The position numbers were made by a program, and so were the translations under genes. Below, piece by piece: positions 47,072 to 58,369 of a stretch of DNA of 64,000 nucleotides. The stretch is taken from positions 5,123,620 to 5,187,619 of the forward strand of contig JAJEKV010000072.1 in NCBI GenBank assembly GCA_021234155.1, written 5' to 3'. The DNA comes from Isoetes taiwanensis (taxonomy: Eukaryota > Streptophyta > Lycopodiopsida > Isoetales > Isoetaceae). Below the pieces are notes generated by a model. That model was not told where the DNA came from. It did no database searches and saw only the letters and a list, made by a program, of their open reading frames with translations. Each line of letters begins with the position of its first letter. Position 1 is the first letter of the stretch.

Positions 47072-47709
47072 TGTTACGGCTTAACGCCGGCTAGGGGGAG
47101 CGGCTCAGGCTCGACTCAGTAGAAAGAAAACATGTTTAAAGTTAGAAGATAAGATGTCATGGGTTAGATTAGAAATTAAGTTATGAATTTGATGTTAAAG
47201 GTTAGTTAACATCTAAAAGCTTTTAAACAAAATGTGAGCCAATAAAATAAAGGTTGCGGCTGATAACGGGTCGCGAGGTCCTATATTCGAACGGACTGTA
47301 GCAGAGCAGCCGAACAATCCAGAAAAGGGTCGATCCGATGCAGTTAAAGGCCGAACCTAAGATATTTGTGGTCGAATTGCCTTTTCCTATAATTATCTAT
47401 CGTTTATAATCAGATATTTTGAAAAAGGGTGATCCGGATTAAAGGTCCGATCTTGCCTTATAAATATAACGGCTGCCTCTGTAAGAAATCATTCCAGCCT
47501 GCTTAGCTCTGAAATCCTTGGCCCACTCTTGAGAGCAGTTCTAGAGTCTTGAGTGATGAAGTTCTGAGTAGATTTGAGTCAAGCAAGATAACGGTTTCTT
47601 GTTGGGAAAACCTGAGCCCGGTTGGGTGGATTACTTCTCTCCTAAAGATTGGAGCGCAGCTACTTTAGTTTCAGTTGTTTGAGTTGTTCTAGATTTGATT
47701 GTTGTATCA
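47072..47709 (+). repeat. Element B 3' LTR
   Basis: 638 bp, matching 33458-34086 with scattered substitutions and one small insertion. It is followed by the TCTCT target copy. Confidence 0.92.
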
Positions 47710-50569
47710 TCTCTCGTCGGCTGGCCTCCTTTTCTCAGACTCCTTCCACATTTCTTTACATGTTTATTCCATCGGATAAGGTCAGCAAGGCATTCTTCAT
47801 CCCTATATCATTGAAATCTAGATTGCAAGTGTTGGCACAACTTGATTGTGGTGCAAATGCTTGTTTTATGGATAGTGCATTCGCCAGTAAGCATGCCATC
47901 TCTAGAAGCAAGGTTGAGCATCCTGGTTCTGTCGAAGTGATTGGTGGACGAGAGATCTCCTCGGGTGCAGTCACAAAATGTACTGCGCCTCTTCAGGTTT
48001 TGTTCGAAGGAGTTTCTTGTAGTACTTCCTTCAATCTCATTGCTAGCCCTCATGCGCCAATAGTCTTGGGTTTGCCCTGGCTCGAGCTACATAACCCGCA
48101 AATTGATTGGCATACTAGATCATTTCGATTTGCTGGTTCTAGCTCTAGTTCCAATTCATCTGCAGATCAGGTCTCTACACCAACATCGACTTCGATCCGT
48201 GCAGTATCGTGGGCCCCTGATTCCGTCCTTGCTGTTCCATGTTCTGATCCGACTCTTGCCTCTGCTCTAGTTCATGCCCCAGATTCTGACCATATTCTTG
48301 ATGATGGCCCAGCTCCAGTTTCTGCTCCTGCTCCAGTTCCAGTTTTTGCTCCTGCTCCAGTTCTTGTTCCAGTCTCTGTTCCTGCTCCAATTCTTGTTCT
48401 AGTCCCTGTTCCTGCTCCAGTTCTTGCTCTAGTCTCTGTTCCTGCTCCAGTTCTTGATCCAGTTCATGCTCCAGTTCATGCTCCAGTTGCTCCTGCTCAC
48501 GTTCCTGTTCCTGCTCATGTTCCTACTCCTGCTTTTGTAGAGGCTTCTTCATGCCCTCAGTTTCGTATCTCGAAGATTTCTATTCGCGAGTTCGATAAAT
48601 CTAGAAGGCAAGATCCAAGTTCAGTGTTTGCAATCTAGGTTCACCCATCGGCTAGCTCAGCACCAGCGAAGTCTGCTCCAATGCTCCCAGATAAATATGG
48701 CAACTTCTCTGATGTTTTTGACAAAATCAAGGCTAGCAAACTCCCAGAGCATCGTTCATATGATTGTCTTATTGATTTGCAGTCGGGGATCACACCACCA
48801 TATGGTCCGATATATGGTCTATCTCCCGCTGAGTTGAAGGTTTTACGGGATTATATTGAAGAGAATCTAGCCACTGGCTTCATTCGACATTCTCAGTCCC
48901 CTGCTGGAGCGCCTATCTTCTTCGTCAAAAAGAAGGATGATTCGCTGCGTCTGGTCGTTGATTATCCCGGCCTCAATAAAATCACTGTGCCGAATCGGTA
49001 TCCGCTTCCTCTGATCCCAGAGTTGTTGGAACGACTTCAAGGTGCGCATTATTTTACGAAGATTGATCTTCGGGGTGCCTACAATCTTATTTGGATCTGG
49101 GAGGGTGATGAGTGGAAAACAACCTTTCGTACTGGGTATGGCCATTTTGAGCACACAGTTATGCCGTTTGGACTTTCCAATGCTCCGGTAGTATTTCAGC
49201 ATATGGCCAATGATGTTTTTCGAGAGTTCTTAGACACTTTTGTTATCATCTATTTGGATGATATCCGTATTTATTCTAAGACTCTCGAAGAACATGAAAG
49301 GCATGTTCGGCAGGTCCTTCAGAAGCTTCGTGAGCATGGGTTATATGCCAAACTTGAGAAGTGTCAGTTTGAGCAGGACAATGTGGAGTTCCTTGGCTAT
49401 TGCATCACTCCACATGGAGTCTCTATGGACCCTGAAAAGGTCAGCACTATTTGGAGTGGCAAACATCTTCATCCGTTCGAGATGTTCAGTGTTTTCTTGG
49501 GTTTGCTAATTTCTATCGGCGTTTCATTTGGGATTATTCGGAGATTGCCCTTCCTTTGACACGCCTCACGGTCAAGGACGTGCCATTTGAATGGACTGTG
49601 GAAGCAGAATCTGCTTTTGTTACCCTGAAGCATGCGTTCACCACGGCGCCAGTTCTTGCTCATGCAGATCCTTTGCGCCCATATGTTGTCGAAGCAGATG
49701 CTTCTGATTTTGCGCTTGGTGGGATCCTGTCACAGGAGGGGGATGACTATGAATTGCATCCAATCGCCTATCACTCACGAAAATTTCAGGCTGCTGAAAT
49801 CAACTATCCCATTTATGACAAGGAGTTGTTGGCGATAGTGGATTCTTTCGAAGAGTGGAGACGTTTCCTGGAGGGATCTTCTTATAAGGTGACAGTCTAC
49901 ACAGATCATCGAAATCTAGAATATATTCAGTCTGCTCGAGTGCTCAACCGTCGCCAGGCACGGTGGCATATTCAAGTATTATCCCGGATTAATTTCGTGT
50001 ACCGTCCTGGATCCCTCCAAGGAAAGCCTGATGCCTTGTCTCGGTGCTCCTACCTTGAGCCCAAACTAGGTGATCCTGCATTTGATCAGCAATCACAGGT
50101 TATTTTAGGGCCTGATCGGTTCCAGCTTATGGCTCTCACTTTGTTCGAGAGGCCTCATGATACATCCTTGTTGCAGTCTGTTCGAGCATCTCTGCCCTCC
50201 GATCCATTGGCTCAAGATATATTCTCACACATTGGCACTGCATCATCTTCTCAGCAAATAGGATCAGACTATGATCGTTTTGAGGTTCGAGAGGGACTCA
50301 TGCTCCGTGATGGGCTTCTATATGTGCCAAATGGTGCTTCTAGGCTTCGGGTTCTTCAGGCTTACAATGATTCACCTATGGCCGGACACTTTGGAGTAGC
50401 CAAGACTCTTGAACTTATTAGTCGAGAGTATTGGTGGCCTGGGCTTCGTCGCTCTGTCGAAGCTTTTATTCGATCATGTTTTGTCGAGCGACGGTTCCAA
50501 GACATCTTCCTCATGGCCTTCTTCAGCCATTGTCGGTACCAGATGGACCTTGGAAGAGCATTTCTCTAG
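47710..50569 (+). pseudogene. Element A protease, reverse transcriptase and RNase H
   Basis: It resumes after element B. The protease has AQLDCGANACFMD (LDxGA motif, Cys in place of Ser or Thr) and IVLGLPWLELHNPQIDW. A Pro/Val/Ala-rich linker and a TAG at 48636 follow. RT: SLRLVVDYPGLNKITVPNRY, FTKIDLRGAYNLI, HTVMPFGLSNAP, VIIYLDDIRIYSKT, FLGYCITPHGVSMDPEKV. A shift near 49440-49500 leads into RNase H (YVVEADASDFALGGILSQEG, YPIYDKELLAIVDSFEEWRR, YTDHRNLEYI). The wording of these blocks is closer to Sushi/Tcn1-type chromoviruses of vertebrates, fungi and non-seed plants than to the common seed-plant clades. It is broken by several shifts. Confidence 0.85.
48305..48540 (+). repeat. In-frame Pro-Val-Ala minisatellite in element A pol
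   Basis: Repeated CCAGTT..TGCTCCTG units encode strings such as PAPVLVPVSVPAP between protease and RT. The reading frame is kept through the array, so it probably expanded while the element was active. Confidence 0.7.
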
Positions 50570-51668
50570 ACTTTATTCCGGAACTGCCACTCTCTCGGGG
50601 TTATGATGCCATCATGGTTGTTGTTGATCGTTTCTTTAAGATGGCTCATTTTATTCCCTGCAACATCACCATCACCAATGAGGGAACAACGGATCTTCTT
50701 CTTCGTGAAGTAGTCAGACTTTCATGGCTTACCCGATACTATCGTCAGCGATCGTGGACCGCAGTTCGTCGCAGGTTTTTGGAAGTGGCTTTTGGAGTTA
50801 TTGCATATCGACCGCTCACTGACATCTGGTCATCATCTAGAAAGTAATTGGCAGGCAGAGCGCACTAATCAAACTCTGGAGCAATATTTAAGGTGCTTTA
50901 TCAGTTATTAGCAGGATGATTGGGTCGATTATCTTCCATTAGCTGAGTTTATCTATAGTAACTCAGTACATGCCTCCACTGGCCAGACTCCATTCTTTCT
51001 GAACTTTGGTCAGCATCCTCGTTGGTCCCTTAGTGTCGTTGGCGGTGACTCTGTCAATCCTAGTGCCAAGTCTCGACTTGAGAAACTCCAGGCTCTACAA
51101 TCAGATCTTCAACATCATCTTCACCGAGCACAGGAAAGTTATCGGCATTATGCTGATTTGCATCGCCAGGAAGCTCCTAAATTTCATGTTGGTGACCTTG
51201 TCTGGCTTCTTCGTAGGGACCTTCCTACCTCACATCCCTGCAACAAGCTTGACTATCGTCGCCTTGGTCCTTATCGAATCACGACTCAAATCAGCAATGT
51301 GGCATTCCGGCTCGAGCTCCCTCCAGCTGTTCGGCTCCACCCAGTATTTCATGTTTCTCTATTGGAGCCCTACATAGTTAACACTTTCCCGGATCGCGTT
51401 CCTCCGCCACCTAGTAGAAATTGATGATCAGGAGGAGTTCGAGGTTCAAGAGATTCTAGACTCCAAGTTTCTTTGTCGACAATTGTATTACTTTGTCGAT
51501 TGGGAAGGTTACTCGCCAAGTGATAGAACCTGGGAGCTTGCCGAGAATCTGACTAATGCGTCTGACAAAATTGTGGAGTTTCACCGACATTACCCGAACA
51601 AGCCAAGTTTGAGTACTCCGGCCCCAGCTCCGAGGACTCGTCGCCGTCGTAGGAGGGGGATGGTGTAA
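50380..51668 (+). pseudogene. Element A integrase and chromodomain (multiply frameshifted)
   Basis: Zinc-binding start [20 protein letters not shown], then loss of frame near 50485. The core is recognisable in shifted frames ([20 protein letters not shown], and a damaged DRGPQF region with HHLE). The later GPY/F module has FHVGDLVWLLRRDLPTSHP, YRRLGPYRITTQI and RLHPVFHVSLLEPY. The chromodomain reads EVQEILDSKFLCRQLYYFVD, WEGYSPSDRTWELAENL. Its aromatic cage residues are kept (Y, W and W). It ends directly before the 3' LTR. Confidence 0.82.
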
Positions 51669-52181
51669 TGACCATACATATATTCGTATCATACGAATAT
51701 TATACTCGTATGTACAAAAGATGGTCGTCACACAGATGCAAAAGAGTAGTTACACAAGACAGAGTTTAAACTCGCAACCTTCCAGTTGCGAGTCATACAC
51801 CCTTGCCAAGTGCACTACCACTATTTGTTGAAGACATTCCGTCACGTCTTCCTCATATGTGGGACTATCTCCAGGAGGTTCTAGAATATTCTAGAACCTA
51901 AATGCATGCACGACACTTGGCGCGATCTCATCCATTGGAGTGGCGCGATCCTGACCGTTGGTCTAGATATATAAGGAGGCACCTCCTTCTTGTCGAACCA
52001 TTCCAGTTCAATGCCAGTCTTGAGCCTTCTAGGCATCTCTCGTGTTCCTGCTTGCCTTCGGGCCATTGTATTCTTGATTCTTGTTTATATATCAGATTCT
52101 TTGCTGATCTTGGCGTATTTCTTCCGTATTTCTTGCGTATTTTCCACGTATTTTTCCTTGTTTTCGATTAGGTTCATGACA
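51664..52181 (+). repeat. Element A 3' LTR
   Basis: 518 bp, TGTAATG...TGACA, matching 31936-32456 with scattered substitutions and short indels. The tRNA-like segment is at about 51763-51819. Confidence 0.9.
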
Positions 52182-52186
52182 AATAT

Positions 52187-54870
52187 AGCTTCATAACTTC
52201 AGTGTTGAGCTAAAGGACAAACACTGCTATGCTTGCAATAATAACAACATTGGTTTAGAGTTGCCAGCCTTGTTGCTCTGGCCAGTGGACTCCATTGAGA
52301 TAATAGGAAAAGGGATGCTTCAAAGAATTGAGCGTGTTGGAGAAAATAATGTGGTGGTGGATGAAAATGACATTCCTTCTATACCTCCTTTAGATGTATC
52401 CATACCAGAAAGAAGGGCCTACAACTTCTTGAAGAGGAAGAAGAGAAAGGAAAAGGTGCGGACTGTGAAAGATACTAGCAACTGCAGTGAAAAGACCATG
52501 TAAGCCGTCAGAGGGGGGGATTGTGGCTGCCCCAACAACTGCTTTAACAGTTTCACAGTGAAAAAACCTGTGAAAGCCCGATCAATCTACAAGGAGAAAA
52601 CTCATGACGCTAGAAAAACTTTTATTTACAATATCATAGAACATGCATTTGGACCGTCACCTGATGTCAGGAACAGGGGATTTCCTATTGGTGGGAAATG
52701 GATATGCAGCAGTGCAGCGACAACCATACTAGGTATTTCAGCCTCTACATGGTGGCGATTAAGGCGGAACCAAAAGAGGGGGCTCAAATAGGTTGGCATG
52801 GTAATCGGGGAAAGGCGAGGACAACCCCCAGGGTGCTTGCAGCTCAGAGTTTATTCGAGAAGTTTGTTAACTATCATGATGAGAGTATGCCTCACAAAAG
52901 TGCGGTTGATGAAGAGGGATGCGGGAAAGTAGTTCGAATGTTGCCTGCATATTTCACACAAAAAGTGATTTTACAAATGATCAACAATCTTCTAGAGGAA
53001 ATGGATGTGGACAAGATTTCACAATCAGCCTTCAGCAAGCTCTGGAGTAAGCATTAATGCAATATAACAACTTCTCAAAGTGCAATATATGCGTGGATTT
53101 GTTAGATAAGCTCGAGAAGTCGAAGCTTGAGGTGGAAAGATCAGCGGTTCAGAAGGAAATGAGAATTCACACGATGGAGCAAATGTCATGTCGATTAACA
53201 TACTGGATGTGGAGATGCTTGTCTACAATGGAACCAGAGAATTTTCTATGCGTCATTCATGACAAGATGGATCAGCAAAAACTTTTTTTGCCCCAGTTTA
53301 GGGCTATACCAAAGTCTGCTGCAAGGTCTTTCCCATTGCAAATATCACTAGCTGGATTCATAACTCATGGCCAGGGAGCAGTGCATCATGGTCATTTTAC
53401 ATTAGAATTATGGGGTGATGGTCCAAACTTCCATGTTGATAGCATTGCAAAAGCATTGCGCGATTTGGAACATAGTTTTAATGGAGATGTTCATTCTTGT
53501 AAGCCATTGCAACATCTCTTCAAGGCATTGCATGACACTGGTCCCATGAAACTAGAAGTTTTGACCATAGGAAGGATGAATGGGCCAGCACCTGCAATTC
53601 ATGTGAACCCAATACCAGGGCGCCGACTACCCAAGAAGCTACTCTTGCAACTTGACAATTGTGCTGGCCAGAATAAAAATAGATACTTATTTGCATACTT
53701 GTCGTATCTTACATGGGTTGGAGTGTTTGAAATGGTCTATGTTGGTTATTTGATGCCTGGCCACACTCATGAAGACATTGATGCAATGTTTGGGCGTTAT
53801 AGGATCAAATTGCAGAAAAGTGATGTCACCACCTATCCGAGGCTTTTGGAGCTATTTAAGCAGTGTTCTTCACCTCCACCTATTAGTTCATTGATACAAG
53901 AAGTCCCCGAGTGGAAAGAGTTCATAGAGGGTTATGCTCGTGAAGACCTTATTTAGCATAGTGCTCTATTGCAATTTAGGTTTTGGGTGAAGAATGGAAA
54001 GCCAATAATGCAATACAAGATGAGGGCTGGAGATCCTGTGTGGAAACTGGAAGATAAGGATATATTGATTTGGAAAGAGGATGTGGCAGGTGAACCAATG
54101 GTGCCGACGGGAGAGCCTAAAGCTATGAAACCATTAGGAGAAGTGAAGGACTGTGAACGGACTATGGAAGGAATAATGGATTATATAAAGTACTGGGAGA
54201 AATCCTTAGCAGATAAACACATAGCACCAGAGAGAAGAGCATGCAATGAAGCACTTGTAAATTATTGGAATGAAGTTCATATATTTTCAGGGAGTTTGGA
54301 CACAAGTAGTAGCGTCCTTCGAGAGGGTTGGCTACCTCAAAGTCGATGGAGGCTCGACCATGGTCAATTCCAATCTGATCAGCAGCCGATCCACTTGATG
54401 ACAGAGGAGTCTAAAGAGGAGGTGGAAGAGGACGAAGAGCACTATATTGGACCTATCCCAAGTATTATGGACTTGCTCCATATGATCCTAAGATGGATTT
54501 GAATGATGGCCAATATTTGATCATCAGGCCATCAGATGAAGATACTTATCCTATTTGGTTAGGGTATACCATCTCGAGTGTTTGTAGGGAAGCTAATAAC
54601 CCTAATAGAAACAAGGTGCGTGTGGAGTGGTGGCGTCCAGTAAGTAGAAAAGGAGTCATTACTGAAAAAGAGCGCTACAAAAATTGTTTTAATAAGCAAT
54701 GGAAGTATGATGCAAGTGATCCGGCCCAATGGGTGGACATAAAATCTGTGTTGATGTCATGGAACCCCAGAAAGCAAGGTGGATCCGAGAAAAGGTGCAT
54801 GAAGATTCCAATCTCTGTGAAGGATAAAGTTCTGAAGTCACTAGAGAAGACAAGCATGAGTATCTTATGA
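52187..54870 (+). pseudogene. DUF7869-type gene, 3' part (probable transposase-derived)
   Basis: Continues the gene broken by LINE D and element A. Segments: DKHCYACNNNNIGLELPALL; a basic stretch FLKRKKRKEK; TAA at 52501; CGCPNNCFNSF; a 1-nt shift in a G run near 52776; AAQSLFEKFVNYHDESMPHK; a shift near 53050; NNFSKCNICVDLLDKLEKSK; then the core LLLQLDNCAGQNKNRYLFAY and YLMPGHTHEDIDAMFGRYRI. TAG at 53954 and another shift near 54455 precede a last domain (DLNDGQYLIIRPSDEDTYPI, VRVEWWRPVSRKG). The DN-x-QNKNR and GHTHxDID blocks mark the DUF7869 family, which is repeated in many plant and animal genomes and is presumed transposon-derived with an RNase H-like fold. I cannot assign a named transposon superfamily. 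Confidence 0.65.
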
Positions 54871-55853
54871 TGTGAATCTTACTTTCATTGTAATCCTACT
54901 TTCAGTGCATTTTCATTGTATTCGTGTTTTCATTGTAATCTTACTTTCAGTACATGAGTATCTTATCCTACTTGAATGTGAAATACTGGCTTGTGATTAT
55001 CTACTTGAGTTATATCTACTTGAATGTGGAATACTTGCTTGTGATAAGTGTTAACTTGTAATTTGAGACCTGTTAGAATTAAGGCTGATAATAAAAAGTA
55101 TTTTCATGCAATTCCACATTGTTGAAATTGGGGTTGTCACTATTTATAAATTTCAAAATGATGGAATAATTTCAAAATAATGGAATCGTGGTTTATCCAA
55201 TGTTAGATTTAGAAGCAATACACTTACCTAATTGTCACTTGACTAGATATTTAGTCAAATCCATTACAACGTTCATTGTTCAAACTTAACTCAATACGAG
55301 GTTTACAATGCATATAAATTTAAACTCAATAATAAATCATTAGAATTACTGTAGCAGCATCAAATTTCCTTCAAGAGCTGAAGCACTCAATCAAAACCAT
55401 CCATCAGTTTTCCAGGAATGCATAATTCACTACTCAACTCAATACAACTGATCTTATTTCATATAGATTTATCTTGGTCTTCTAATGGTTTAGCAACACC
55501 GAGCTTGAAATCTTCGAAGATGGCTTAATACCATTTGGGAATATCTTACCGAATGTAATCACAATAACCATTGCACTTCAACCTTATTCAATAAATTATA
55601 TTCCTAATCATTGCATACTTTGTCTTTCAATTCTGAACGACATTTAGGTTGATTCTTTTGTACGATATCCTTCTTCAAATTGTGGTAGCCTAATGAATCA
55701 AGTTCAACTGCAGATATCTAGATATTTTGGTCAATCCTTCTGTATCATATCCTCCTTCAAACTATGATAACCTAATATGTGTAGTTCAACTGCAAATGTC
55801 TAGCTTATCTATTTTCTTCTGCATCTTCATTTTTTATAATGTAAAAATAGGGT
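54871..55853. other. AT-rich, no gene recognised
   Basis: Begins with several near-repeats of TTTCATTGTAATC...TACTTTCAGT (54885-54955) just after the DUF7869-type stop. The rest has no coherent frame. If the accessory unit is a DNA transposon, its right end should lie here or shortly beyond, but I see no terminal inverted repeat. Confidence 0.35.
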
Positions 55854-56165
55854 AAAAGATATTCTGCCACGTCCTCCTATCACGCTTTAACACCAAGGGG
55901 GGTTCACCCTGAAATCCCGTATGAACCATCTGAGTTATAAGAAATGGGTTATTTTTGGAGAGCTTTCGTACGAAAATATATGGAAAGGGGTGGTTTTTAT
56001 CACATTTTGCAATATTTTAAGCCTGTACATTTTCAATATGGGTACTTTTCTAGTTCTTTTGGACCGTATACTATGGGTTTTCTTGCTACTCTAGTAACGC
56101 AGATGGCATATCCATATTGTATATAGGTGAATCCCCCGGGTTTAACACGTGGCAATAATTCTTTT
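55854..56165. mobile_element. MITE-like inverted-repeat element
   Basis: Ends are inverted copies: AAAAGATATTCTGCCACGT on the left and, inverted, AAAAGAATTATTGCCACGT on the right. Inside each end lies a second matching block (the left has GGGGGGTTCACC, the right inverted has CGGGGGATTCACC). There is no coding capacity and no clear target duplication; about 312 bp. Confidence 0.5.
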
Positions 56166-56348
56166 AAAGAATATTGAATGAAAATCAAGTCATGGAGGTT
56201 TCATATTCTTACTCTGCGTTCTCCTCATCGCTGTATTTTTACTCCGCGTTATCCTCTTCACCAACGGTTTCACCGGATAATCTACATTTTTACCCTGCAT
56301 TCGCTCCAATTTCACCCTGCAGAGTATTTTCACCCTGATTTCAAGTTG

Positions 56349-56423
56349 CAGGAACTACGCCCTGATCTAAATTTCGAGGTGTACTATTTCCACCGCAAAA
56401 TTTAGACTGAGGTGTAGTTCCTG
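56349..56423. repeat. 26-bp foldback
   Basis: The arms 56349-56374 (caggaactac...) and 56398-56423 (...gtagttcctg) are inverted repeats with a few mismatches and a 23-nt loop. Upstream, 56270-56340 repeats the word caccctg. Confidence 0.65.
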
Positions 56424-56800
56424 TATACAAAACTATCATGATGAACTTTCTCACCCGATTCCTAATATTCGAATCTACCAGGTGTCTAATGGATGTAGGG
56501 TATAGGAGTTGAAATTGACACCAAATTTAAATCTCTCAATTTTCAAGACTGCACTCAGTTGTTATTTTCTTTCAAAAAAGTCCTCCCAATTCTCATGTCC
56601 TTTGCCTGTCTTTTCTCTTTTGGTTCCTACGAATGCTTCGCCTGCTATGGCAATACGAATCTAGATGTGCGGCTTCTTCCAATTCTGGCTATCACGTGCG
56701 GCCCTAGGCCCATTTGATTAAAGCATCATTTGAAAGAATGATGAATCAGTTTTTTTGAACAATGAAGATCAAGCTTTCATTGTAGCCTTCTTATATTGGA

Positions 56801-56897
56801 TTTTTCTTGCTGAATCTATTTTGTATGTGTTCTTTTTCTTGCCGGATCTAAGTTTGTATATGTATTTTTTCTTGCTAGATCTGTGTTTGTATGCTTT
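56801..56897 (+). repeat. Minisatellite, about 33-35-bp unit, three copies
   Basis: Units begin TTTTTCTTGC followed by a GATCT-like word and end in a TTTGTATG-like word. They are imperfect. Confidence 0.6.
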
Positions 56898-57494
56898 GGT
56901 GTCAATCCTTTGAAGCTCTTGCAAATCTTGTTTTGGAGGCAGATCTAGTATTTGCTTATCTTCATCAAAGCCGATTTGTTCAACTGTGCAAATTAAAAAA
57001 CAAAGAACCATTTTTTCTGTGCGATTTTGGCAAGACATAGAGGCATGCACTAAAATCACGGTGGCAAGTAGATCCATTCTATCCAGACCTTTGAGAGCAT
57101 CACATCGACCAGGATTCTATGAAGGATTAGATTCTCTTAGGTTTCATTTTAAAACCCCGGCCCAGCAGTTCCCTTTGACGTTGGCAGAATCGACAATTCA
57201 TTGTGAAAAACACTGCGTATTAATGCCAAATCCAAACTAGTCTGGCCTTCAGCAACTGACTATTCAGCCTGCAATCCGAGTTTGAAATATTATATAGATT
57301 TAATTAAAGAGAGCATAGTGCTAGACAAAATGCAAGAAAAAACTTTAGAATGCAAGTAAATGCTTAGAATGCATGTAGAACTCACGTAAATGCAACTTAC
57401 ATTGCATTCTGCCTTATCCGCCAATGGCACTGTGCGATCTGGCTCAGTTTCTTTTCCTGAATTTCTATCAAGCTAAACAGTTGTGGCCGTTCTT

Positions 57495-57596
57495 GAAATT
57501 ACCTTGCATTCCTTGAGAATTTACCTTACATTCTGAGCATTTACCTCTCATTTCGAAGCTTTTACCCCTGATTCTGAAGCCTTTACCCCTGATTTT
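57495..57596 (+). repeat. Minisatellite, 20-21-bp unit, five copies
   Basis: Units follow the pattern GAR..TTTACCYYTSATTYT; the last two copies are nearly identical (GAAGCYTTTACCCCTGATT). Confidence 0.7.
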
Positions 57597-57785
57597 GGAG
57601 CTCCAAGATATTGCACTCAGATGCACCTGTGCTCCTGCATATTTTATCTGGCCAGCCACTGAGCTCTCTTTTCTCGCCAGCATGCCTTTAGGCATTGAGG
57701 CCGCATTGCCACAATGTAAGCGAGATTAGGGAGACGAGTATCGTCCATACTGACCACCTTCTGAAAGTAGATGTGTGCGTCAAGG

Positions 57786-57803
57786 CCCCCCCCCCCCCCC
57801 CCC
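57786..57803 (+). repeat. Poly-C tract (18 nt)
   Basis: An uninterrupted run of 18 C after AAGG. Such runs are poorly read by most technologies, so the length is uncertain. Confidence 0.85.
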
Positions 57804-58188
57804 AAGAGGCAAGAATGGATAATATTTGGTATTATGATTGGTCCAATTTCACATCATTGCTTGTATAAAATGTATGGACTAAGTGCAAACTATTTGGTAT
57901 TATGATCCAAAGGAGGCTAAGACCCACTAAGGATGCTTATAAGGGGTATGGACTAGTGCGCATAATATTCTGTATCCTCTTTATGGCGAAATGCTACATT
58001 ATGACTATCTTGACCATTGGTCAGGAGAATAACCTAGCATACGTTGGGAATCAAGCAATCTGGGCCATTTCTTTGGAAGTAATCCCAAAATATCAAAGGT
58101 CTATATGTACTATGAAAACTTAATTCCAATGGTCAAATACTATATGGTTGTTGTATTGACATGGAAGTACAAATATAAGGTAGAAAAT

Positions 58189-58366
58189 GAATACTTTGTT
58201 AAAAAGTGTACACCATGGTTGAAAAATACACAAAAGTTGTCAAGTCCACAATAGTCAAATTAAGCATGGACATAGAAAATACTTGGCTGAAAAATATACA
58301 CCATCATTAACAAATACAGAGGAGGTTGTTAAATCCACAATGGTTATCTTAAATATAGAACTACAG
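58189..58366 (+). repeat. About 89-bp tandem repeat, two diverged copies
   Basis: Copies start AATACTTTGTTAAAAA (58189) and AATACTTGGCTGAAAA (58278). Each includes a TACACCAT word and a TCCACAAT word at matching positions. Confidence 0.6.
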
Positions 58367-58369
58367 ATT

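Larger units (their letters stand above)
33458..47709 (+). mobile_element. Element B: Ty3-type LTR retrotransposon nested in element A
   Basis: LTRs at 33458-34086 and 47072-47709 (TGTTACGG...TGTATCA) are flanked by the perfect duplication TCTCT (33453-33457 and 47710-47714). An initiator-Met tRNA primer site follows the 5' LTR and a purine tract precedes the 3' LTR. Gag, protease, RT/RNase H, integrase and a chromodomain-like end are in order. The coding part has a few stops and one frameshift, fewer than in A, in line with a later insertion. The integrase C-terminus is split by L1 element C. Confidence 0.93.
31936..52181 (+). mobile_element. Element A: chromodomain Ty3-type LTR retrotransposon (outer shell)
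   Basis: Two related LTRs (31936-32456 and 51664-52181) start TGTAA and end TGACA. Target duplications AATAC (31931-31935) and AATAT (52182-52186) differ at one base. The remaining internal sequence has gag, protease, RT/RNase H, integrase and a C-terminal chromodomain in Ty3 order. Element B is inserted at 33458. The LTRs differ by visible substitutions and small indels, and all coding parts have stops or frameshifts, so it is old. Element A itself sits in the DUF7869-type gene just 3' of LINE D. Confidence 0.88.

Noticed and set aside
47649-47709. Extension of the element A protease ORF upstream to 47649
   Set aside because: The first 61 nt belong to the 3' LTR of element B; the true element A sequence starts at 47710.
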